64,000 bases of DNA from contig NZ_CP022187.1 of the NCBI RefSeq assembly GCF_003111645.1, forward strand, positions 1,054,001 through 1,118,000, in the 5' to 3' direction. Made by a program: the position numbers and the translations under genes. Below the pieces are notes generated by a model that saw only the letters and a list, made by a program, of their open reading frames with translations, did not search any database and was not told the DNA's origin. Within the stretch, counting starts at the first letter, position 1. Every line of letters begins with the position of its first letter. Positions 28,873-39,903 of the stretch are shown piece by piece. The DNA is from Parazoarcus communis (GTDB lineage: Bacteria; Pseudomonadota; Gammaproteobacteria; Burkholderiales; Rhodocyclaceae).

Positions 28873-29441
28873 GAATATGCTCCTCGGTTGAGTGCTGGCC
28901 AGCCATCGGCTGTCCAGGTTCTGCGCTGCGTTGGGTCGTTCGCACGCTGATCAAGCCCCTCCTGAGTGCTCGTTGCCTGGAGGTCGATCAAGTTCAGTGC
29001 GCGGCATGCATCGGTTCGCCGACCTGTGCTGAACCGTCGTTCGACGCCCCCGCAGGCCCCAATCTATGTCGTTACACTGCAATGTTTCATGCTTGGTCGT
29101 GGTCCGTCCGTTCGTTACCGCACGTGCATGCTCGGAAGACCATCACAGCACGACGTGGCGGCAAACGCGAAATCCATGGGAACACACCGCAGGCGCGGCA
29201 GACGTGCGCGACGGGTTCGATGGGACCAAAGGTTCAAGCCACCTGCGAGCTCGTGGTCGCCTCGCTCGACCGCATCAAGGCCATGTTTGCCGGACGGTCA
29301 GGAACTAGCACCTGTCCCAACGGCACCGAAGACGGGCACCGCCGTGTGCGCTGCCGAACCGAAGTCACGGCCCCACGGCAGGTAAGGTGGCTCCACAAGA
29401 TATGCTCGCCAGCACATCTACAACAACACACGGAGACAAGC
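28873..29441. other. Divergent intergenic region, no convincing gene
   Basis: 569 bases between the divergent DUF302 and HPF-like genes. A long plus-strand frame runs into the HPF-like gene, but its sequence is Arg/Pro-rich and unconserved. The region probably carries the promoters of both flanking units; I cannot assign them with confidence. Confidence 0.5.
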
Positions 29442-29795
29442 ATGCAAATTCTGCTGAATACAGACACCCACATCGATGGACGCCAGGCCATGTCCGACCA
29501 CCTTGAATCTGTGGTGAAGGACGCGTTAGGCCATTACGGCGAACGAATCACACGCATTGAAGCCCATGTGAGCGACGCCAACGGCGTCGGCAAGTCCGGT
29601 CCCGACGATATTCACTGCACCCTCGAAGCCCGGACGGCCGGACGCGAACCGGTTGTTGCGAAGGACCGCGCCGGATCAGCACACCAAGCCATTCAGGGGG
29701 CGCTGCACAAGCTTGAACGCGTCCTTGCCAGTGAGTTCGAGAGACTCGATGCGAGGCATAACGAGCGCGCGCCGACGGACCTACAGGACGAGTAG
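29442..29795 (+). CDS. HPF/RaiA-like ribosome-associated protein
   Basis: A 117-residue protein with the fold pattern of ribosome hibernation factors: a first strand MQILLNTDTHID, a helix with MSDHLESVVKDALGHYGERITRIEAHV, and a second helix GSAHQAIQGALHKLERVLASEFERL. The basic residues for ribosome binding are fewer than in the housekeeping HPF, so it is probably an accessory stress paralogue. The ATG at 29442 follows GGAGACA. It stands alone on the plus strand. Confidence 0.75.
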   Translation: MQILLNTDTHIDGRQAMSDHLESVVKDALGHYGERITRIEAHVSDANGVGKSGPDDIHCTLEARTAGREPVVAKDRAGSAHQAIQGALHKLERVLASEFERLDARHNERAPTDLQDE

Positions 29796-30263
29796 TTGAG
29801 AATGAGCGCATCGGCGGTGTCTGAATTAATTCACATGCCTTTGCCTGTGCAACCGTGAGTCGCCCCGAACAATGAAAACCGTCGTCAAGGCGCTTTTCTG
29901 CGTTGAGAGGCCGAGGATCGAGGGCGCCGGCAAGCGCCGACCGAAGGCTGCATTAAAACTGACGTTGCTGAGAAAATCGGTTCGATGGCACTAAATGTCG
30001 AGGCGCTTACGCACCGAGGCGTTCAAGTAAATTTGCGGGACGCTTCGCCGCTGGGCAACTACATGCCGGCCACAAAGGCGAAGACGCAGTCAGCCAAGTA
30101 GACGGCGTGGGTCACCACCGGCGCGGCCGGCCTTCGCCGCTACAAGCCGTCCGATGTGCCGCGCAACACCAAGAGCATTTCCGGGCCGTTTTGGTCTTCC
30201 AGCCAACTGCACCGACCGGAAGCATCCGTGTCAGTGCTCGTCTGGGACGGCTTATGCTCCGAG
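29796..30263. other. Stretch without a convincing gene
   Basis: 468 bases with several in-frame stops in every frame. A short region at about 30110-30200 reads VTTGAAGLRRYKPSDVPRNT on the plus strand and may be a relic of a coding gene, but I recognise no family. Confidence 0.45.
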
Positions 30264-30470
30264 CTACACAGATGCGATCTTGAGTGGATCGTGACGATTC
30301 AGCAGTTCGGTGATACCCGATTCAGTCGCGGTCGGAACGATGACTTTGACCTCCAGCTTGTCCTCGTCTGCGAAAACCTTCTCGCGCGGTAGCCCATCGT
30401 TGACCAGATCGTCGACGACATTGGTGAGGGCGGTCTTGTTGCCATAGGTTGCAGTGATTGTCTTGAACAT
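30264..30470 (-). CDS. Small hypothetical stress-type protein
   Basis: A 68-residue acidic protein reading MFKTITATYGNKTALTNVVDDLVNDGLP and ending ITELLNRHDPLKIASV. It looks like a compact alpha/beta protein; I do not recognise a named family. Two consecutive ATGs are available; the second (30470) sits six bases after AGGAG and was preferred. It lies alone between the HPF-like gene and the N-ATPase operon, transcribed in the same direction as the latter. Confidence 0.65.
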   Translation of the reverse strand: MFKTITATYGNKTALTNVVDDLVNDGLPREKVFADEDKLEVKVIVPTATESGITELLNRHDPLKIASV

Positions 30471-30816
30471 CATGGTCTCCTCATGAAACGGTTATCCACT
30501 CGCGACGAAGACCCGATGCGTCTCCTCGCTGGCAGCCAGGCGGACGCTGCCGGGCACCCGTCAGCAATCAGGCTAGTGCGGGAGTTCGACGAGGTCTGTA
30601 CGCTATCTAACGTAAGTACGCGGGCCTCCACCGAGTCAGTCGCAACATTGAAAAGGTGCTGCTGCGAACGAATCCCGGCTGAGTGGCAAGTAACCGATGA
30701 TGGATTCAGCCGGTGGGTGCATCACGCATTACGCAAGCGCAGCAGCCCCTGACCGGACCATCGAAGCCCCAACTCGAACGACCGCTTTACGGTCACCCAC
30801 TGGTCATGCAGGACAC
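30471..30816. other. Stretch after the N-ATPase operon, no gene seen
   Basis: 346 bases downstream of atpG. No clear T-tailed terminator is visible, and the short plus-strand frames have no support. Confidence 0.5.
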
Positions 30817-31719
30817 CTAGACACCAGAATTGCCGTGCGTCCCCGACAAGGCCTCGAAGCCCGCGACAACGTCGAACAGCTCCTCGTCGATGCTGCTCTG
30901 GCGCAGGCGGTGGAAGTCTCGGTTCAGCGTTTCCATCGTTTCCGCGATGTTCTTTTCAGCACGCTGCATGGCGGCAAGGCGGCTGGCGTTTTCGCTGGCC
31001 AGCGATTGGGCGCAGCCGCGAAACAGGGACACGAACAGAAACTCACGCAGGAAGGCCGGCAGCGTCTGCGGGATTCCGTTCAGCGCCTCCGGCAGATTGA
31101 TTGTCGTCCAGGGTTCGCGGGCCAGCTCCACGCGCCACGCCTCGTCCAGGGGCAGCAGGTGCTGGGCGACCTGGTCATACAGCGAGCCGGCCTTGGGACT
31201 GTTATGGAACAGGTACACGTCACCGATCTCGCCCTTTTCATGACGGGCCTCGAGCTCAATCAGGATGTGCCCCACAAGGGGCGTGATGGCACCGATGGCG
31301 CTCGGTAGTGCAAACGCTTTACCGGCGGGCAGGCCGGCTTCCGCGAGGCGCGCCTGGATGCGCTCGCCAACCGCGAGCACCACTTTTTGGCCGGGCAACC
31401 TCCCGAGGTGGTCGACGACGAATTCCAGCAGATCCTCGTTGAATTGTCCCACCAGCCCCTGGTCAGAGCCGAACACCACCGCACCGATGGCAGCATCCTT
31501 TCGCCCCTGAGCTGCTGGCGTGCCCAGCAAGGGGCCGCTGGCGCGCAAGCAGACAGCAAGGCCGAGTTGCACCGTACGGTAATACTCGTCCAGGGATTGC
31601 ACTGCGTTTTCGTACTGGCCGATACTGGACGCCGCCATGGCCTTCATCGTGCGCACCACGGCCTCCAGATCGCCAGCGCTCGCGATCTTGTGGCGCAGGC
31701 TTGCGGCGGTCTGGCTCAT
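30817..31719 (-). CDS. atpG: N-ATPase gamma subunit
   Basis: A 300-residue gamma subunit, the central stalk that couples the c ring to the catalytic head. The N-terminal helix [27 protein letters not shown] and the C-terminal helix [22 protein letters not shown] are the family landmarks. It is more divergent than housekeeping AtpG, as expected for N-type ATPases. The start overlaps the atpA stop by four bases. It is the last gene of the operon. Confidence 0.93.
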   Translation of the reverse strand: MSQTAASLRHKIASAGDLEAVVRTMKAMAASSIGQYENAVQSLDEYYRTVQLGLAVCLRASGPLLGTPAAQGRKDAAIGAVVFGSDQGLVGQFNEDLLEFVVDHLGRLPGQKVVLAVGERIQARLAEAGLPAGKAFALPSAIGAITPLVGHILIELEARHEKGEIGDVYLFHNSPKAGSLYDQVAQHLLPLDEAWRVELAREPWTTINLPEALNGIPQTLPAFLREFLFVSLFRGCAQSLASENASRLAAMQRAEKNIAETMETLNRDFHRLRQSSIDEELFDVVAGFEALSGTHGNSGV

Positions 31720-33263
31720 CCCTGCTCCTTGGGTTGTGAACTGATGCGGAAGCCTGCGACCGCCCCGCGAGCGAGGTCGAGAATGGCTTCGCGATCGTCG
31801 TCGCTCATGGTGTCGGCAGTATCCAGGCGCGTCCGCACATCATCGGGCACTGCAACTGCAGCCTCGCGCACGGCCTGTTCGGCGGCGGTCATCTGATCCA
31901 CGGGCACGGTGTCGAACAGACCCGAGGTCAAGGCCAGCAGAACACTGATTTGCTCCAGCATCGGGACTGGCGCAGCTTGCGGTTGCTTGAGGCAGGCGCG
32001 AATGCGCTGACCGTGGGTGACCCGTTTGCGGGTGTCTTCATCAAGACGGGCACCGAAGCGGGAAAAGCTTTCCAGTTCCTCGAACTGTGCGTACGCCAGC
32101 TTGAGGTCGCCCGCCACCGCACGGTATGCGGCACGCTGGGCCTTGCCGCCGACGCGTGACACCGACATGCCCACATCGACCGCCGGCAAAACCCCAAGCG
32201 CGAACAGGGATGGGGAAAGAACGATCTGCCCATCGGTGATCGAAATCAGGTTTGTGGGGATGTAGGCGGAAATGTCCTGGGCTTCCGTTTCAATGATTGG
32301 CAGCGCGGTCAACGAGCCGCCGCCCAATTCCGCGCGCAGGTGGGTGGCCCGCTCCAGCAGCCGGGAATGGATATAGAAAATGTCGCCGGGAAAGGCCTCC
32401 CTGCCCGGAGGGCGGCGCAGCAGCAGCGACAACTCCCGATAGGCGCGAGCGTGATGGGTGAGATCGTCATACACCAGCAGCACGTCACGGCCCTGTTCCA
32501 TGAAATGCTCGGCGATGCTGGTCGCTGCGTAGGGTGCGATGTAGGCTAGACCCGGTGGATCGTTACCTTCGGTGACCACCACCACGGTGTAGGCCATTGC
32601 GTCGTGAGCGCGCAGGCTGGCGATCACCTTGGCCACGCCAGAGGCACGCTGACCGATCGCACAATACACGCACAATACGTTCTTGCCGCGCTGGTTGAGG
32701 ATGGCATCCACCGCGATTGCAGTCTTGCCGGTCTGTCGATCGCCCAGGATCAATTCGCGCTGGCCGCGCCCAACCGGGATCAGTGCGTCGATGACCTTGA
32801 TACCGGTCTGCAAGGGTTCGGAGACCGGCGCACGATCCATTATGTGCGCGGCCGGGCGTTCGACGGGCAGGCGTGCGTCGGCCAGCAGCGCGCCCTGGCC
32901 GTCCAGCGTGCGGCCCGTGGGGTCGATGACACGCCCGATCAGCCCCTCCCCTACTGGCACGTCCGCCACATTCCCCAGTCGTTTAACAGGGTCACCGGCC
33001 TTGAGCTGCCAGTAGCTGCCAAGAAGGAGCACGCCTATCTGCGCTTCATCCACGTTGAATGCGATGCCGAACACGTCGCCGGGAAACTTCAACATTTCCT
33101 CCGCGCCGACGCCGGGCAGACCGGACACCATGGCGATGCCGGCGGCTACATGGCTGACGGTGCCCACCTCGCGCAGCGTGAGCCGGGGCTCGAAGAGCTC
33201 CCGCGCCTGGCTGATGGCGCCGAATGCCCGCTCGATGGCGGTGTCGAGATGCTCAGTTTGCAT
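31716..33263 (-). CDS. atpA: N-ATPase alpha subunit
   Basis: A 515-residue non-catalytic alpha subunit with the Walker A GDRQTGKT (174-181) and the [29 protein letters not shown] region found in all alpha subunits. The start ATG at 33263 lies within the last codons of atpF (11-base overlap). A second complete set of ATPase genes is presumably elsewhere in the genome for oxidative phosphorylation; that is inference. Confidence 0.95.
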   Translation of the reverse strand: MQTEHLDTAIERAFGAISQARELFEPRLTLREVGTVSHVAAGIAMVSGLPGVGAEEMLKFPGDVFGIAFNVDEAQIGVLLLGSYWQLKAGDPVKRLGNVADVPVGEGLIGRVIDPTGRTLDGQGALLADARLPVERPAAHIMDRAPVSEPLQTGIKVIDALIPVGRGQRELILGDRQTGKTAIAVDAILNQRGKNVLCVYCAIGQRASGVAKVIASLRAHDAMAYTVVVVTEGNDPPGLAYIAPYAATSIAEHFMEQGRDVLLVYDDLTHHARAYRELSLLLRRPPGREAFPGDIFYIHSRLLERATHLRAELGGGSLTALPIIETEAQDISAYIPTNLISITDGQIVLSPSLFALGVLPAVDVGMSVSRVGGKAQRAAYRAVAGDLKLAYAQFEELESFSRFGARLDEDTRKRVTHGQRIRACLKQPQAAPVPMLEQISVLLALTSGLFDTVPVDQMTAAEQAVREAAVAVPDDVRTRLDTADTMSDDDREAILDLARGAVAGFRISSQPKEQG

Positions 33264-34116
33264 CGCCTCGGGCTTCGGCTGCTGGCGCGGGTTCGTCGGT
33301 GTCTTGCGCGGTGTCAGCCTCCACTCCGGGCTCCACGTCAGGCGCAGCTGCGACCGGCACAGCGACCTTTATCAGCTCGTTGACTGCTGCCTGCAGCGTG
33401 TCGAGATAGCCATTGATGCTCCAGTCCAGTTGGTGGCCGGCGCTGGCGATTTCGATGCCGCCGATCACCTCGGGTGCGGTCTCGAACTGCAGGGAAGGCG
33501 TAACGCCCAAGCTGTTCTTGATCGCGGCCTTCAGGGCTTCGCGTTCAGCATGCGGCAACTCGAAGGCGCTGCGAACGGTCACCGGTGCCGTCGACGCCTG
33601 GAACGCTTTAACCAGTGCGGCCCTGTCGTCGGCACTGACGTCCGCCATGCGCTGTACCAGCACATCAACAATGCGCGCCTCGAGACTTGCGCCGGTGAGG
33701 TCCGCCAGCGTCTTGCGGGCGATCGCGAAGACCTCTTGCTGGGTCCGGCTGCGCAGCGCCTGCGACAATCCGTCGGATTCCTTCATCAGGCTGGCCTGTC
33801 GCTGCGCGCTCAAGTCCGTCGCCGACTTGCGCGCAACGTCGAGCAGGCGCTTGCGTTCGGCGTCGGCGTCGGCACCTGCCTGGCGCAAGAGCTCGTCACG
33901 CTGTCTATCGAAGTCATCGCATTTGGCCTGGAAGCGCTCCCGGGCCTGCTCCGCTTCGACACGGGTCGCGTCGGCCTGAGCCAGTTCCTCCGCGATGCGT
34001 TGCTCCCGGGCATCGATGGCATCAAGGATCGGCTGGTATAGATAGCGCTTCAGCAGCCACACCAGGATGAGGAAGTTCAGGACCTGGGCGCCGACAGTAA
34101 ACCAGTCAATCAGCAT
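33253..34116 (-). CDS. atpF: N-ATPase b subunit with delta-like C-terminal domain
   Basis: A 287-residue peripheral-stalk protein. Residues 1-30 are a membrane anchor ([20 protein letters not shown]), 35-140 a long charged coiled coil, and the C-terminal part resembles the delta subunit: [20 protein letters not shown] (214-233) matches the delta signature 'LIGGI-I-IGD-V-D-S'. No separate delta gene exists in the operon, so this b-delta fusion would attach the stalk to the head. A low-complexity acidic, alanine-rich tail ends the protein. Confidence 0.9.
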   Translation of the reverse strand: MLIDWFTVGAQVLNFLILVWLLKRYLYQPILDAIDAREQRIAEELAQADATRVEAEQARERFQAKCDDFDRQRDELLRQAGADADAERKRLLDVARKSATDLSAQRQASLMKESDGLSQALRSRTQQEVFAIARKTLADLTGASLEARIVDVLVQRMADVSADDRAALVKAFQASTAPVTVRSAFELPHAEREALKAAIKNSLGVTPSLQFETAPEVIGGIEIASAGHQLDWSINGYLDTLQAAVNELIKVAVPVAAAPDVEPGVEADTAQDTDEPAPAAEARGDAN

Positions 34117-34119
34117 GAA

Positions 34120-34401
34120 TCACTTCCCCGCCACCTGAGCGATGGCATGGTTCCAGAACGGATTGGCGAACAGGAGAATCATCGCCACCACGAAGCAGTA
34201 AATGGCTACCGACTCCACCATGGCCAGGCCGACGAACAGGGTGCGGGTAATGGTTGCAGCAGCATCGGGCTGCTGAGCCAGGGAGGTCAGCGCCGTGGCC
34301 ACTGCACGTCCCTCACCCAGGGCCGGTCCGATGCTGCCGATGGCGATGGTGAGTCCGGCGGTGACAATCGAGGCGATCGCGATGAGGGTCATGCTGTCCA
34401 T
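34120..34401 (-). CDS. atpE: N-ATPase c subunit (rotor ring)
   Basis: A 93-residue hairpin of two transmembrane helices joined by LAQQPD. The ion-binding carboxylate in helix 2 is E63, followed by S64 (VESVAIY). Helix 1 carries E30 in ALGEGRA, at the place where sodium-binding c subunits have glutamine. This two-carboxylate pattern is discussed as a finding. The ATG at 34401 has AAGGAG five bases upstream. Confidence 0.95.
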   Translation of the reverse strand: MDSMTLIAIASIVTAGLTIAIGSIGPALGEGRAVATALTSLAQQPDAAATITRTLFVGLAMVESVAIYCFVVAMILLFANPFWNHAIAQVAGK

Positions 34402-34410
34402 GGGCGCTCC

Positions 34411-35124
34411 TTAGGGGCTTTTGTTGGCGGGGGTAGCGTCCCCGTGGCCGGGTGCAGGCTTGCGGCTGCGCGTGGCCGCGGCGATATAGACGGCCGCAAG
34501 GATGCTGAAGATGTAGGCCTGCACCATGCCGGTCAGCAGTCCGAGGGCGCTGAGCAGAATCGGGAACAGGAAGGGCGTGATGGTGAGCAGGATGGCGAGG
34601 ATCATCGTCCCGCTCATCATGTTGCCGAACAGACGGGCCGCCAGCGCCAGCGTGCGGGACACTTCACTGATGATGTTGAAGGGCAGCATGATGAAGGAGG
34701 GTTTCATGTAAGCCCCCAGATATGCCCCCACGCCACTCTCCGCGATGCCGAACAGCGGCACCGCAACGAAGACGCAGATCGCCAGCGCCGTGGTGGTGGA
34801 CAACGATCCGGTCGGTGGCTCGAAACCAGGCACGATGGTGAACAGGCTGGCCGTCGCCACGAACAGGAACAGGCTGCCCAGAAACCCGAGGTACTTGCGC
34901 GGATCGGCGAGGCCGACTTCACCGATCTGCTTTTCGATGCCACTAACGATGATTTCAAGCAGGTTCTGCCAACGGCTGCGGGTCAGCCCCCGCGACAGCC
35001 TTCGGGTAACCAGACGGGAGCCCACGGCTAGAACCAGCATCAGGCCCCAGGTAAAAACGATCGTGGCGTTGATCTTGAAAACACCGGATTGCCACAGAAT
35101 GATGTCGTCGGGACTAAGGCGCAT
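34411..35124 (-). CDS. atpB: N-ATPase a subunit
   Basis: A 237-residue membrane subunit forming the ion half-channels. The essential arginine is R164 in LALAARLFGNMMSG. It has about five predicted transmembrane segments and a short hydrophilic C-terminal tail. The start overlaps the atpR stop by eleven bases, and the stop lies nine bases before atpE. Confidence 0.94.
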   Translation of the reverse strand: MRLSPDDIILWQSGVFKINATIVFTWGLMLVLAVGSRLVTRRLSRGLTRSRWQNLLEIIVSGIEKQIGEVGLADPRKYLGFLGSLFLFVATASLFTIVPGFEPPTGSLSTTTALAICVFVAVPLFGIAESGVGAYLGAYMKPSFIMLPFNIISEVSRTLALAARLFGNMMSGTMILAILLTITPFLFPILLSALGLLTGMVQAYIFSILAAVYIAAATRSRKPAPGHGDATPANKSP

Positions 35125-35425
35125 GGCGGGATTCCCGGGTCATGGTGGCCGTCAGTACCGGTGCAGGCGCAATCCGCGTCGCGATAAGGCGGGCCACGAG
35201 AAATCCGAGGACACCGGCCAGCCAGCGCTGCCAGTCGGGCCCGCAAACCCAGAGCAAACCGGCACACACGATGCCAGTACGAACCAACATGCTGGCAAAC
35301 ATCCACAGCGCCGCGTAGGGGGACGACACCGCCCGGCGCAGGGTCCACCACAGGCCGCCAAAAAAGAACGTTCCCAATGCCATACCCACACACAGCGCAA
35401 TAACCAATCCGGGGAGTTCATTCAT
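35114..35425 (-). CDS. atpR: N-ATPase accessory membrane protein AtpR
   Basis: A 103-residue protein with three hydrophobic segments, the last with conserved arginines (GFLVARLIATR). AtpR is found only in N-type ATPase operons and is one of the features that identifies them. Its role is thought to be in assembly or c-ring function; that is from family knowledge. It overlaps atpQ and atpB. Confidence 0.9.
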   Translation of the reverse strand: MNELPGLVIALCVGMALGTFFFGGLWWTLRRAVSSPYAALWMFASMLVRTGIVCAGLLWVCGPDWQRWLAGVLGFLVARLIATRIAPAPVLTATMTRESRHAP

Positions 35426-35754
35426 CGCCTTCTTCCTCCTGCTCTCGTATTTCGCTGCCTTCTCGCGATATCCAACGCCAAGCGTTGAAACACCCCAGGA
35501 TCAGCCCGATGGGCATCAACATCAGCGTCCATGAATGGCCCACTGGGTAATTGGCATCCAGCCAGAAACCGAACCCAACGCCGACAAGCACCGGCACTGC
35601 CACTGACCAGCCCACCAGGCCCATCATCCCCAATCCAAACCAGATGGTGCGGGTAACCTGGCGTTTCGCCTTGAGCTTGCGGGCCACCTTACGTTCCACC
35701 TGACGGGTGAATTCCGTCCCTCGCTCCGGGGTGTCGGTCGGGATTTTGCGTTCC

Positions 35755-35762
<8 letters not shown>
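35418..35762 (-). CDS. atpQ: N-ATPase accessory protein AtpQ (AtpI-like)
   Basis: A 114-residue protein with a charged N-terminus (TRQVERKVARKLKAKRQ) and two transmembrane helices (IWFGLGMMGLVGWSVAVPVL, GHSWTLMLMPIGLILG), matching the small AtpI-like protein encoded third in N-ATPase operons. The ATG at 35762 overlaps the atpC stop by eight bases; an in-frame start further upstream is unlikely. Confidence 0.88.
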
Positions 35763-37583
<1,821 letters not shown>

Positions 37584-37726
37584 TTACCGGCGCAAATAGC
37601 CGGATTTAACCCAGGCCTCGCTGACGGCGGTTGCACCGCCTGTTGCCATCGGATCCAGCACAGGGTGATCTGATAACGCAGATAGCGCACCTGACGAAGG
37701 CGCATCCAGATCACCCTTCAAGCAGC

Positions 37727-38017
37727 TTATTTCTTGTGCAGATTGGTCAGCTTTTCGGTGCTTGCCTTGAGGTCTTCCCAAGTCTTGTCCATGTTGGCCT
37801 TGACCTGATCCCAAGCATCGTCCGATGCACTCTTCAGCGTGGAAAGGTTCTCCCACGCTTCCTCACGTTTGGCCTGAAGTGCTTCCAGATTTTTTTCGTA
37901 CTGGGCCTTCATCTGCGCTTCCCACTGCTCGGCGCTGGCCTTGAATGGTTCAGTCTTGGCTTTCCATTCGTTCAACTGCTTTTCCATCAGTGCCAAATAC
38001 TCTTCGCGTTTTCCCAT
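37727..38017 (-). CDS. Coiled-coil stress protein, sll1863-like
   Basis: A 96-residue, highly charged, all-helical protein: MGKREEYLALMEKQLNEWKA at the start, then repeated lysine/glutamate heptads and two similar segments (ASDDAWDQVKANMDKTWEDLK). It resembles small coiled-coil proteins of the sll1863 type that are induced under stress; it has no enzymatic motif. A strong AAGGAG site precedes the ATG at 38017. It lies directly upstream of the N-ATPase operon in the same direction and could share regulation with it. Confidence 0.75.
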   Translation of the reverse strand: MGKREEYLALMEKQLNEWKAKTEPFKASAEQWEAQMKAQYEKNLEALQAKREEAWENLSTLKSASDDAWDQVKANMDKTWEDLKASTEKLTNLHKK

Positions 38018-38310
38018 GATGATTCTCCTTCAATCGATCCTGCATTCACCGCAGACGTTTCGGCCCACATGCCATCCGCACAACACGTGCAGGCAAATCG
38101 TGACCTGCCGCAGATGTGGATGGTTTCAGCCTAGTGGCCACTTCGAACCTCGTCTGTCTGTTTCCGCACAAAGTGCCACCAACCAGAGCGGTTGGTGAAC
38201 CGCACGACCAGACGATGCGCCAGTGCAGTTTGGCAGGCCACACAATGATGCGAGCCTCAGCCTGCGCAGTCTTCGGTCACGGCCTACCCGCGGGCGGGCC
38301 AAGGCATGTG

Positions 38311-38538
38311 TCACATGACTGCGCTCGCGCCGTGCCCCGTCAGGTGCCGCCTGTCAGGCCAGGCGGCGTATTTGGGGTCGAAGCGCAGAAAGCGCTGCCA
38401 CAGGCAGTATGCAGTGGGTGCTGCGCCCATCGGCGTGCCGGGGTGGCCGGAGTTTGCCTTTTCCTCCTGATCGATGGACAAGGTACGCAAGGTGTTGATG
38501 CAACTCAGGTCGAGGCCCGGCTGCTGATGCGCGTTCAT
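38311..38538 (-). pseudogene. Transketolase remnant, N-terminal fragment only
   Basis: A 75-residue frame whose first 60 residues match the transketolase N-terminus: LSCINTLRTLSIDQEEKANSGHPGTPMG and LWQRFLRFDPKYAAWPDR. The frame then becomes disordered (RRHLTGHGASAVM) and stops; a full transketolase would need about 600 more residues, and none follow. Its ATG overlaps the tal stop by four bases (ATGA), so it was once the second gene of a tal-tkt operon. It is very unlikely to make a working enzyme. Confidence 0.85.
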
Positions 38539-39608
38539 GTTCGAGCGCACTTCTGTCGGATACGCAGCAGCAGGGCGTGCCATGAGTTCGCAAAGGCATC
38601 GACGCCCTCACGCTGCAAACGTGCGGCCAGTTCGTCATCGTCAATGCCCTCGCCTCGGAACGACTCGATCACTTCCTCGGCGTGACCACCGTCGACAGGC
38701 AGCGGCCCATCAACCCGACCGTGATCCGCAAAGGCCAGCAGTGTTTTCTCGGGTAGCGTGTTGATGGTGCCGGGCGCTGCCAGCGCCTGCACATAATAGG
38801 TATCGGGCTCGGCGGGATCCTTGGTGCCAGTGCTTGCCCACAGCAAGCGTTGCGGACGCGCGCCTGCAGCGGCCAGACGCTGCCAGCGCTCAGAAGCCAG
38901 CAGGCCGTGATGCGCCTTGTAGGTGCGCATGGCGATGGCGGTTCCCAGGCGATTGTGGAGCGGTGCCGCAACCACCTGCTTCGCCGCCACGTCCCAGCGG
39001 CTGACGAAGAGCGAAAGCACCGACGCCACCCGGGGGTCGAGCCCCGCCTCCAGCCTGCGCTCGATTCCACGCATGTATGCCTCGGCAGCCGCCAGCATGT
39101 GCTCGCGCGAAAATAGCAGCGTGACGTTGACCGGCACGCCATCGAAGATGACTTCCTCAATGGCCGCGACACCTTGGGGTGTACCCGGAATCTTGATAAA
39201 CAGGTTTCGCCTGTCAGCCTTCGCATACAGACGGTTCGCCGCCTCTATGGTGTGAGCCGTGTTGTCGGCCAGTAGCGGCGAGACCTCCAGCGACACCCAG
39301 CCGTCATCACCATCACTGGCTTCGAAGTCTGGCAGAAACAGATCTGCGGCCTCGGTCAGATCCTCGATGGCGAGTTCGAAGAACAGGTCTTCTCCCGACA
39401 GACCTGTTTCCACCAAAGAGCGGATACTCGCGTCGTAGCTGTCACTGCACCCAATGGCATGCTCGAAAATCGTCGGATTCGAGGTCAGACCTGTGACCGA
39501 CAGCTCACGGATATAGCGCGCCAGTGTGCCACTGCGCAGAAGAGTGCGCGTGATGTTGTCGAGCCAGATGCGCTGGCCGAGTTGGTGAAGTGTCTGTGTC
39601 GCGTTCAT
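38535..39608 (-). CDS. tal: Transaldolase
   Basis: A 357-residue enzyme of the pentose phosphate pathway that moves a dihydroxyacetone unit between sugar phosphates. The Schiff-base lysine is in NLFIKIPGT, and the N-terminal VTGLTSNPTIFEHAI is the transaldolase signature; ASTGTKDP is the phosphate-binding part. The start at 39608 was set by the family N-terminus; a long upstream frame crosses the phosphoketolase gene and is spurious. It diverges from the phosphoketolase gene, with 295 bases between, and is coupled to the transketolase remnant. Confidence 0.93.
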   Translation of the reverse strand: MNATQTLHQLGQRIWLDNITRTLLRSGTLARYIRELSVTGLTSNPTIFEHAIGCSDSYDASIRSLVETGLSGEDLFFELAIEDLTEAADLFLPDFEASDGDDGWVSLEVSPLLADNTAHTIEAANRLYAKADRRNLFIKIPGTPQGVAAIEEVIFDGVPVNVTLLFSREHMLAAAEAYMRGIERRLEAGLDPRVASVLSLFVSRWDVAAKQVVAAPLHNRLGTAIAMRTYKAHHGLLASERWQRLAAAGARPQRLLWASTGTKDPAEPDTYYVQALAAPGTINTLPEKTLLAFADHGRVDGPLPVDGGHAEEVIESFRGEGIDDDELAARLQREGVDAFANSWHALLLRIRQKCART

Positions 39609-39903
39609 GAGGAAGGCCTTGAGTGCTGTTGGTTCGGGGTACGGCAGTCGCTGTTGGCAGCAATGAAGCAATTCACTGCGCGCACACTGCAACGGGCATG
39701 TATCCAGCGGCTTGCGAGAGACTGTTCGACCAGCACGGGTTCGACTGCAGCAAGCTGTCAGCCCACTCTGTGGTTTCCACATGGTCAGGTCTGTACGACA
39801 GCGCACGCGGAAACCGGCGTCTTCGATTCGGCATCGTCCCTGTTGGACTTCGGATGGAGTGTGCGGCAACGAACTGTTCGCGACGCGGGTCGGGGCATAA
39901 CGT

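Noticed and set aside
28966-29385. Plus-strand 139-codon frame before the HPF-like gene
   Set aside because: Arg/Ser/Pro-rich, no start signal, runs in the region expected to hold promoters.
38018-38310. Search for more transketolase sequence downstream of the fragment
   Set aside because: Reading all minus-strand frames here shows no further transketolase motifs, so the rest is deleted rather than frameshifted.
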